64,000 nucleotides of DNA from Arthrobacter sp. NIO-1057. Its GTDB lineage: Bacteria; Actinomycetota; Actinomycetes; Actinomycetales; Micrococcaceae. Positions 57,298 to 64,000 of this stretch are shown in pieces (within the stretch, counting starts at the first letter, position 1; each line of letters begins with the position of its first letter). Below the pieces are notes generated by a model. It was not told the DNA's origin. It was given only the letters and a program-made list of their open reading frames with translations, and ran no database searches. A program made the translations under genes and the position numbers. The DNA lies in the NCBI RefSeq assembly GCF_900094805.1, contig NZ_FMAT01000001.1:816196-880195 (forward strand), given 5' to 3'.

Positions 57298-57552
57298 GAA
57301 TAACCTTTCTAACGATGCGTTCCGGATGCACCTGCCGGTAACACCACTATGACCCTGTCAAGTCCGATGACGTCTAATCAATGACTAAACGCCGCAGGGC
57401 TGGCACATTGTAATCAACGCTTCAAGCCCGCCTTATGTTCCCTAAATCCGTAGATTTCAGGCAAAGGCAATTCGAACCTAACCGGGTCTGTTATCTCATT
57501 ATCCATGAATTACCACCAAGACACCACTTGAGACACTCTCCCCATCGACCTT

Positions 57553-58656
57553 TCAGGAAAAGTTTGCGCGCCATGCACGTAGCTGATCGGTAGCCCAAGC
57601 AGGCATTACCCCGTGTTCCATAAGTCGCTGCAGAAGCCCCGCTAGTTCATATTCTGCGTTCTCCTTCACTGCTTGTTCTAGGAGGACCAATGCCATTGAG
57701 CCCCGACCCCTCGCCCATTCAACCCACGCTAATAAGCAAAGTAATGCTTGTCTTGGCTCTCCTTGAGCAACCCCTAAAAGATCACGGGATATCGCCCACA
57801 ATCGATCTATACGTTCCCAGTCTGGCGCGTACCAGCCACGCCCCAACAAGTAATCTGCCAACGGGGCGATCGCACCCTCTCGTTCATCGATAGAGATTCC
57901 AAAGAGGACATCTAGCGCGCTTTCCAATCCCTCGCCCGCCAAAAAAGGCAGCAAGTCCCGCACAAGCTTTGTGTCCAATGAAGCAACATGAATTGAAGCT
58001 CGCGCGGGATCTGCATGAAGTTTTGCCGTTGCTTCGGTGAAGGGCAAAGACAGCGATTCATGCCATGCCTCCAACGACAACATGATGTTGGTTTCCTGCG
58101 TGCTGGCCATTTGTTGTATTTCCTGGGCATTCGACCATTTCGGGATCCCGGTGCCATCCCACGGTTTCTCCAGCGGGGCTGATCCTGCCAACACCATGGA
58201 CAGGTTCGTCTCATTCGTATCGAGAGCAGGAACAAGCTGAACAACCGGATCTTGTTCGCTGTCATAGTCCCAGATTCTCGAATCCTGCCGACACCACGCA
58301 TGCCGCAATCCAATTGTTTGACGCGCCAATGCGACTTCAAGCTCAGAAATGAGATTCGCGAAAGGCGCACTGTTATCCCCACTCGGATCGTCTGGAGCGT
58401 AGACCACCACAGCAATGTCCTTGATATTGGGAATTCGTTGCAGCAAGCGAGTTACCTGAGTGATCCACATTTTTAGATCAGATAGGTTCTCTGTCGGTGG
58501 AAGGTCTACCCTGAGCGTTGCTTCGAGCCGATCATCGTCGACGAGTAGCAACACAACAGAATTCTTTGGATGAAATCCCAGGGCATGTGGAACATAGGCC
58601 AAGATGTCCCGGTAGTTGGACAGGGAAATTGGATGTCGTTCTGGAGTAGTTGTCAT
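57553..58656 (-). CDS. DUF4192 domain-containing protein
   Basis: A 367-residue soluble protein of DUF4192, with ILAYVPHALGFHPKNSVVLLLVDD near the start, LRVDLPPTENL, AVVVYAPDD and the C-terminal ALLCLLAWVEWARGRGSMALVLLEQA helical repeat-like part. Function is unknown. It is encoded upstream of sigA in the same direction, with a 255-bp gap that must hold the sigA promoter. Confidence 0.85.
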   Translation of the reverse strand: MTTTPERHPISLSNYRDILAYVPHALGFHPKNSVVLLLVDDDRLEATLRVDLPPTENLSDLKMWITQVTRLLQRIPNIKDIAVVVYAPDDPSGDNSAPFANLISELEVALARQTIGLRHAWCRQDSRIWDYDSEQDPVVQLVPALDTNETNLSMVLAGSAPLEKPWDGTGIPKWSNAQEIQQMASTQETNIMLSLEAWHESLSLPFTEATAKLHADPARASIHVASLDTKLVRDLLPFLAGEGLESALDVLFGISIDEREGAIAPLADYLLGRGWYAPDWERIDRLWAISRDLLGVAQGEPRQALLCLLAWVEWARGRGSMALVLLEQAVKENAEYELAGLLQRLMEHGVMPAWATDQLRAWRANFS

Positions 58657-58739
58657 GCACCCACGGTGCTAGAAATTGACTCTTACAACTCAACTACCTC
58701 AACCAATTGTGGAGAACCACAGCGCCCCAGTGACTGGTC

Positions 58740-60002
58740 CTATTGCTCAGCCAAAAAACGTCGTGCTTTGCGACGTTCAATCAACATGAAAGTAATGCCC
58801 ACAGCAGCCATGACAAATTGGAATGACAACGCGATGCGGAATGATCCGAGGTTGTATAGCTCTCCGGTGGAACCGTCAGCTTTGTTCAGCATGTCTAGGA
58901 TGAATCCGATGACATAAATGGTGATGAACGCACCAACAAAACCGCCGGTGTTTACTAACCCTGTTGCCGTCCCCAATACTCGTGGTGGGTTAAAGGTTCG
59001 CGCGAAATCGAATCCGATGACTGAAGCAGGTCCACCTGCTGCAACGGTAATCATCAAGACGATCAGCACCCACAGTGGAGCTTGTCCCGGCCACAGCAAA
59101 ACTACGGCCCAGAGCGCCAGCATTAAACCGATGACGCCTAACGCGTAGTTTGAGCGATGTTCTGCGTGGCGCGCGGTGAGGGCACCGAGCATGGGCCCAA
59201 CAACAACTGCGACAACAACGAAGATCGACATCAACCCTGAAGCCAACGAGCTGTCCAGCCCCTGCCCTTCAACCAGAAATGGGTAGCCCCAGGTCATCAT
59301 GAAGGTGTTGATCATAAATGCAGTGGTGAAGTGCGTCCAGAAACCCAGACGGGTGCCAGGTTGTTTGAGCGCTTGAACAATACGTGAGTCTGAAGAGTAC
59401 GTTCCTTGTCCTGGGCCGGTCCAGCTGTCGCCATTACGGACAAAGGCGATGGTGGTGATGAAGGTGGCGAAGGCAAATCCGGACATGGCCGAGAAAGCTG
59501 GGGACCAGCCGACATGCAGCAACATCATATGAAAAGGGAAAATACTGATCAGCTGGCCCAATTGGCCAAAAGTTCCGGTGAGCTGAGTGAGGACCGGAAT
59601 TCTTGATCCGGAAAACCACAGTGGCAAGAGTTTGAGCACAGAAACGAAAACCATCGCATCACCGATGCCCACCATGACACGGCCAATCAACCCCATGGGA
59701 ACGTTCACCGAGACGGCGAGGAAGGCCTGACCGGCGGCCATCAAGAAAGCGCCACAGGTGATCAAGATCCGGGGACCGAACTTATCGAGGAGCAATCCGA
59801 CCGGCACTTGCGCACCGGCATAAACAATTAGCTGGACGACTGAGAACGTCGCAAGGATTTGAGCACTGGCATGAAAACGTTCTGTCGCTTCAATGCCAGC
59901 CACACCAAAGCTAGTGCGCTGCGATATTGCGGATATATAGGCCAGAATTGCGAATCCGTAAACCAACCACGCCTTGCCAGAATTCAAATGCGGTTGACTC
60001 AC
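58740..60002 (-). CDS. MFS transporter
   Basis: A 420-residue major facilitator with 12 membrane helices. The first-half signature reads GLLLDKFGPRILI (the D-x(3)-G-x-R loop) near residue 70, and the RMVMVG-like segment GLIGRVMVGIGDAMVF follows. The likely substrate is unknown; it belongs with the NarK/ACS-like group by feel only. The start is GTG 60002, which shares one base with the stop of the PAC2 gene (TAGTG), so the two are coupled. Confidence 0.82.
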   Translation of the reverse strand: MSQPHLNSGKAWLVYGFAILAYISAISQRTSFGVAGIEATERFHASAQILATFSVVQLIVYAGAQVPVGLLLDKFGPRILITCGAFLMAAGQAFLAVSVNVPMGLIGRVMVGIGDAMVFVSVLKLLPLWFSGSRIPVLTQLTGTFGQLGQLISIFPFHMMLLHVGWSPAFSAMSGFAFATFITTIAFVRNGDSWTGPGQGTYSSDSRIVQALKQPGTRLGFWTHFTTAFMINTFMMTWGYPFLVEGQGLDSSLASGLMSIFVVVAVVVGPMLGALTARHAEHRSNYALGVIGLMLALWAVVLLWPGQAPLWVLIVLMITVAAGGPASVIGFDFARTFNPPRVLGTATGLVNTGGFVGAFITIYVIGFILDMLNKADGSTGELYNLGSFRIALSFQFVMAAVGITFMLIERRKARRFLAEQ

Positions 60003-60961
60003 TAGTCTTGATCACCTGATGAGGTATCGTCTTGTCCGCTCCTTAGCCAATCATCAGTATTTTCGATGGCGGCCAAGAAGTCTTCAGCGCTTGCGCCCAA
60101 TTCTTCGGCGTTTGGCATTTGTTTGTCTTCATCGAGCAATAGCGAACGTGGCTCATGCTCTTGAACATGCGCATCAAAACGTTCTTCAAATCCGTCAACC
60201 ATCTGCCGAACGTCGTTATTAGCTTCCAGCTGTTCAGCCAATTGTTGCTCAACCAGACGCGCAGCTTCGCGCAATTTATCCGTCGGCAGTGCAAGTTTCA
60301 GGGCAGCACCGACATACTCCAAGGTGGCCACAGCCACTGCCGGGTATTCCGATTCCGCGAGATAATGCGGGGTGTGTAATGAGTAGCCGACGATGTCACG
60401 CTCCACCTCAGCCATGCGAATTTCCAGCAATGAAGTAATACCCGCAGGCGACTCTACGGTGGGGCTCCAGGTGGAGATGTTCTCGATGAGATCCTTACGA
60501 TTCCCGTGAGCGGTCACGCCAACTGGCCTGGTGTGCGGAACCGGCATTGGCAAGGAAGCCGTACCAACAACAAGCGAAACGTTAAAAGCCTCAATAAAGC
60601 TCAAGATTTCGGAGATGAAGCGTTCCCACTTGAGGTCAGGCTCAACCCCGGTGAGGAACCAGAAATTACGGTCCATCTCGTCGGTCATCAAATAGATTTC
60701 AATACGCGGTGCTTGATAGCCAGCGAAGTGATCCCCAAGAAAAGTCAGTCGGGGTCGCTGCGAGGTGTATGCAACCAGTTCGTCAGCGTCAAAGGTCGCA
60801 AAGAGTTTGGACTCAAGACGTCCAAAAAGTTCGTTGGTCACTTGGGAGTGGGTATGCCCCGCGTCGCTCATGGACTTGAGCAAGACATACATGCCGAGGC
60901 CTTGAAAGCGTGGATCGTCCAAGTTCTCTGCGACCATCGTCATCAGCGATTCCTTGGACAT
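60002..60961 (-). CDS. PAC2-family protein
   Basis: A 319-residue protein with the PAC2 (proteasome assembly chaperone-like) domain over about 15-230: ETNELFGRLES region, FYGYQAPRIEIYLM-like strand, PMPVPHTRPVGVTAHG, and SLHTPHYLAESEYPAVAVATLEYVGAAL. The C-terminal 90 residues are helical and acidic. Actinobacteria with proteasomes often carry it; its function there is unsettled. GAGGAG before ATG 60961 decides the start. It is coupled to the MFS gene. Confidence 0.85.
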   Translation of the reverse strand: MSKESLMTMVAENLDDPRFQGLGMYVLLKSMSDAGHTHSQVTNELFGRLESKLFATFDADELVAYTSQRPRLTFLGDHFAGYQAPRIEIYLMTDEMDRNFWFLTGVEPDLKWERFISEILSFIEAFNVSLVVGTASLPMPVPHTRPVGVTAHGNRKDLIENISTWSPTVESPAGITSLLEIRMAEVERDIVGYSLHTPHYLAESEYPAVAVATLEYVGAALKLALPTDKLREAARLVEQQLAEQLEANNDVRQMVDGFEERFDAHVQEHEPRSLLLDEDKQMPNAEELGASAEDFLAAIENTDDWLRSGQDDTSSGDQD

Positions 60962-61220
60962 TTTCTCCTCATTCAATTCCGAATACTCTCAAACCAAGTT
61001 CAGCGCCCGTAGACGCTACTTGTCACCCTACATTCTGGCTGACAGTCAATACTATCGCTTATGCACTTACGCTTGCTGTGAAGTGACGCACGATGAACTG
61101 AAACCTCGGATACCATCAGAGTTATAAAGATGTATTGCCTTTGAGCATGCATTACCTTCCGGATTACCATTCCGGAGTTCTAGACCTTGGACCCTACAAA
61201 GGCACAGAAGGAATGATTTT

Positions 61221-62732
61221 GTGATCAACTCAAGTGATCTCACTTTGAGCGCCATTGGCACCGACATCAAACGCAAGAGCGCAGACACCTTGATTTTGGG
61301 TGTGTTGAAGAATGATGGAAAAGCAACCATCGTCGCGTCCCCGTTTACTCCGGAAACGACTTCATCCCTAGAGCAGTCACTGACCGCTCTAGGCGTGTCG
61401 GGTAAAGCCGACGAAGTGACCTTGCTTCCCGGCGTCGAGGCTTCAAAGGCTAAGGTCTTACTCTTCATCGGTTTGGGTGTCGCAGAATTGGCTGATCTAA
61501 CCGACGAACAGCTACGCCGTGCTGCCGGTTCAGCAGCTCGACAGCTATCCAACGCCAGAACCGCGATCTTCGCTCTGCCTTCGGACAGCGTTGAGCGTGT
61601 GGCCGCTATCGCTGAAGGTATCGCCCTCGGTAGCTACCGCTACGAAAATCAGCGCTCGAAGAAGAGCGAGAAGCCGGTACTCGCGGACGCACAAATCGCC
61701 ACCGCCGTCGCGACTTCCAAGGATCTTCCTGCCGTGCTCAAGCGTGCGGCGGTCTTGGGTCGTGCCGTACGTGGAACCCGCGATCTGATCAACACCCCAG
61801 CAAACCTGCTTTACCCAGAATCTTTCGCAACTGCAGTCAAGGACTACTCCAAGCCATTGCCTCTCAAGGTCACGGTCTTCGACGAGAAGCGTCTGGCTAA
61901 GGACGGCTTTGGCGGTTTGCTTGGCGTCGGTGGTGGTTCAGTACGTCAGCCTCGAATGGTTAAGGTCGAGTACTCCCCTGCCAAGGCAACCAAGCATATT
62001 GCGCTCATCGGTAAGGGCATCACCTTTGATACCGGTGGTACTTCTTTGAAGCCTGCCGCTGGCATGCACGCCATGAAATCGGACATGTCTGGCGCTGCCG
62101 CGGTATTCCAGAGCATCGCAGCCGTGGCAGAGTTGGGCCTGAACGTCAAGGTCACCGCATGGCTATGCCTGGCAGAAAACATGCCAGGCGGCGCATCCAC
62201 CCGTCCAGGTGACGTACTGACGATGTTCGGTGGTAAGACTGTGGAGGTCTTGAACACCGATGCCGAGGGCCGCTTGGTCATGGCTGATGGTTTGGCCGCA
62301 GCAAGCTTGGAGAAGCCAGATGTCATGATCGACATTGCTACGCTGACTGGCGCACAGATGCTCGCATTGGGTCTACGCACTGCCGGCATCATGGGCAACG
62401 AACAGGTACGTGATGATCTGGTGGCAGTATCAGACAAGGTCGGCGAATTGGCTTGGGCCATGCCGCTTCCGGAAGAACTGCGTCCAAGCATTGAGTCGCA
62501 GGTTGCAGACCTCGCCAACATTGGTGAGCGCATGGGTGGCATGATGACCGCAGCAGTCTTCTTGGAAGAATTTGTTGGCGAGGTCGACGGCAAGAAGATC
62601 CCTTGGGCACATATCGACTTCGCTGGACCAGCGTTTAACGAAGGCAGCGCCTGGGGCTACACCCCGAAGAACGGTACTGGTTCGCAGGTTCGCACGCTTG
62701 TAGCGTACGCAGAGCAGCTGGCCGCAAACTAA
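61221..62732 (+). CDS. pepA: Leucyl aminopeptidase (M17)
   Basis: A 503-residue di-metal aminopeptidase. The C-terminal catalytic domain has the metal-binding KGITFDTGGTSLKP...MKSDMSGAAAV and the signature NTDAEGRLVMADGL. The N-terminal domain (about 1-170) is typical of PepA. It removes N-terminal leucine and other residues from peptides; some family members also bind DNA. GTG 61221 lies 10 nt after AAGGAA. It is divergent from PAC2. Confidence 0.95.
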   Translation: MINSSDLTLSAIGTDIKRKSADTLILGVLKNDGKATIVASPFTPETTSSLEQSLTALGVSGKADEVTLLPGVEASKAKVLLFIGLGVAELADLTDEQLRRAAGSAARQLSNARTAIFALPSDSVERVAAIAEGIALGSYRYENQRSKKSEKPVLADAQIATAVATSKDLPAVLKRAAVLGRAVRGTRDLINTPANLLYPESFATAVKDYSKPLPLKVTVFDEKRLAKDGFGGLLGVGGGSVRQPRMVKVEYSPAKATKHIALIGKGITFDTGGTSLKPAAGMHAMKSDMSGAAAVFQSIAAVAELGLNVKVTAWLCLAENMPGGASTRPGDVLTMFGGKTVEVLNTDAEGRLVMADGLAAASLEKPDVMIDIATLTGAQMLALGLRTAGIMGNEQVRDDLVAVSDKVGELAWAMPLPEELRPSIESQVADLANIGERMGGMMTAAVFLEEFVGEVDGKKIPWAHIDFAGPAFNEGSAWGYTPKNGTGSQVRTLVAYAEQLAAN

Positions 62733-62782
62733 TGACCGCATAACTGCCCACGATATTCGGGCAGAATTGCAAGAATCCCGCA

Positions 62783-62819
62783 TCCCGGCATCATCGTGTC
62801 ATAGCGCTTGATGCCGGGA
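62783..62819 (+). terminator. Hairpin after pepA
   Basis: An 11-bp perfect stem (tcccggcatca at 62783-62793 with tgatgccggga at 62809-62819) and a 15-nt loop. There is no T-run. It separates pepA from lpdA. Confidence 0.65.
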
Positions 62820-63019
62820 ACGGACTAAAAATAAGAGACATGCCTGACTTTTACGCCCGCGAAGGTGACTCTAGCCGGTTCGCGGTACTAAGGTAAGTTT
62901 TGAAACATCACCGCGGATCAATGGTGCGCGCCCACTAGCGTCACGCTCCCAAAGATCTGCGACCGATCCCCTGGTCGGCCAAAGCCGGCCACACTTAGCG
63001 AATACGAGGGAGCGTTCAC

Positions 63020-64000
63020 GTGGCCGATTCGGCAGCAACGCAAGAATTTGATGTCCTCATCCTCGGCGGTGGATCCGCTGGATACTCGGCAGCATTGCGT
63101 GCCATCCAGCTGGGCTACACCGTTGGATTGATTGAAAAGGAAAAGCTGGGTGGCACCTGCCTGCACACCGGTTGCATCCCAACCAAGGCTTACCTGCACG
63201 CAGCAGAGTTGGCAGAAAACGCTCGCGAGGGTGCCAAGTACGGCATCAACTCCTCGCTTGAGTCCATCGACCTGGCTGGCGTGCGCAAGTACAAGGAAGG
63301 CATTGTTGCTGGAAAGCACAAGGGCCTGCAGGGCTTGCTCAAGATGAAGAAGGTCAACGTTATCACCGGTAACGGCCGCCTCATCTCGCAGGATTCCATC
63401 GACGTTGATGGCACTGTTTACAAGGGCAAGTACATCATCCTTGCCACCGGTTCCACCTCCAAGACTTTCGGTCTTGAAATCGGCGGTCGCGTACTGACAA
63501 GCACCGAAGCACTGAACATGGAAGATCTGCCAAAGAGCGCCATCGTGCTCGGTGGCGGCGTCATCGGCGTAGAATTTGCTTCCGTATGGAACTCCTTCGG
63601 TGTCGATGTCACCATCGTTGAAGGTCTTCCTTCGCTGGTTCCAAACGAAGACCCAGCAATCATCAAGACCTTGGAGCGTGCGTTCAAGAAGCGCGGCATC
63701 AAGTTCAACACCGGTGTCTTCTTCGAAAAGGTTGAGCAGGATGCCAACGGCGTCAAGGTCTCCCTGGCTGACGGCAACGTACTGGAAGCAGACATCGTTC
63801 TGGTTGCAGTCGGTCGCGGTCCAGTGACCGAAGGCTTGGGCTTTGAAGAGCAGGGCATCACCATCGATCGCGGTTTCGTGATCACCAACGAACGTCTGCA
63901 CACCGGCGTCGGCAACATCTACGCTATCGGCGACATTGTCCCAGGCGTACAGTTGGCACACCGTGGTTACCAGCATGGTCGCTTCGTAGCTGAGGAAATC
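63020..64000 (+). CDS. lpdA: Dihydrolipoyl dehydrogenase, 5' part, cut by the window end
   Basis: 327 codons are present and the frame is open to the last base; the full enzyme is about 460 residues. FAD-binding LILGGGSAG at 13-21 and the redox pair Cys47-x4-Cys52 in GGTCLHTGCIP are clear. The NAD-binding VLGGGVIGVEFAS follows in the middle, and AIGDIV near the end belongs to the second FAD site. It re-oxidises dihydrolipoamide of the pyruvate and 2-oxoglutarate dehydrogenase complexes. GTG 63020 is 7 nt after GAGGGAG. The long minus-strand open frame covering the same bases is its antisense shadow. Confidence 0.95.
   Translation, partial: MADSAATQEFDVLILGGGSAGYSAALRAIQLGYTVGLIEKEKLGGTCLHTGCIPTKAYLHAAELAENAREGAKYGINSSLESIDLAGVRKYKEGIVAGKHKGLQGLLKMKKVNVITGNGRLISQDSIDVDGTVYKGKYIILATGSTSKTFGLEIGGRVLTSTEALNMEDLPKSAIVLGGGVIGVEFASVWNSFGVDVTIVEGLPSLVPNEDPAIIKTLERAFKKRGIKFNTGVFFEKVEQDANGVKVSLADGNVLEADIVLVAVGRGPVTEGLGFEEQGITIDRGFVITNERLHTGVGNIYAIGDIVPGVQLAHRGYQHGRFVAEEI

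Noticed and set aside
62918-63976. 352-codon open frame on the minus strand
   Set aside because: It is the antisense shadow of lpdA, whose plus-strand frame from GTG 63020 is open to the window end and carries all dihydrolipoyl dehydrogenase motifs.

Overview
The window reads as the chromosome of a Micrococcaceae actinobacterium (Arthrobacter/Glutamicibacter-like). The reasons are moderate-to-high GC, frequent GTG starts, a set of actinobacterial domain families (DUF3000, DUF3093, DUF3159, DUF3710, DUF4192, DUF4193, DUF5998, DUF6421, DUF7455, SepH) and gene order recalling the Mycobacterium tuberculosis Rv2680-Rv2703 region. Identity is inferred from protein resemblance and synteny; no search was run. 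No IS element, prophage, CRISPR array or rRNA was seen. Genes are densely packed and nearly every convergent pair is separated by a strong hairpin.

Layout. 1-6.3 kb: tRNA-Gly, an MT0933-type small 'antitoxin' without a toxin, a BenE transporter, ZapE, a rhodanese-SufE pair with a YbaK deacylase, and an alpha/beta hydrolase. 6.3-10.2 kb: MsrB, then a three-gene unit of DUF6421 protein, SDR oxidoreductase and PLP-dependent aldolase. 10.2-17.4 kb: DUF3000, RNase D-like protein, the fadA-fadB beta-oxidation operon, a Rieske lipoprotein and an aldo/keto reductase. 17.5-25.7 kb: argG, then a minus-strand run from a GNAT and a phosphotransferase through dxs, DUF402, a hypothetical protein and another GNAT to two duplicated membrane proteins; a divergent methyltransferase. 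25.8-36.9 kb: aconitase, an rRNA methyltransferase-like gene, a KimA-like APC permease divergent from two TrkA-type proteins (CeoB/CeoC), then DUF3159, OB-fold, DUF3710, dut, DUF3093 and DUF4193. 37-45.5 kb: sepH, a phosphodiesterase, DUF5998, a GNAT/acyl-CoA synthetase fusion, and parC. 45.6-53.3 kb: cydA-cydB-cydDC divergent from a BlaI-type repressor and an M56 protease. 53.4-64 kb: parE, DUF7455, sigA, DUF4192, an MFS transporter, PAC2, pepA, and the start of lpdA, which runs off the window.

Main leads. (1) A 16-bp operator-like motif in the fadA promoter recurs with 12 of 16 identities in the promoter of the uncharacterised DUF6421-SDR-aldolase unit. This suggests shared control with fatty-acid oxidation. 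The DUF6421 protein carries an HDxxH...EExRxD pattern resembling a metallopeptidase site. (2) Two copies of a CTACG-N3-CGTAG-type palindrome lie between cydA and blaI, suggesting BlaI/M56 control of cytochrome bd. (3) A KimA-like permease sits beside two TrkA regulators with no TrkH visible. (4) There are perfect palindromes at the acnA and fadA leaders and at the 16.4-kb terminator. (5) Six genes have a -10 hexamer exactly 6-7 nt before the start codon, the signature of leaderless transcripts.
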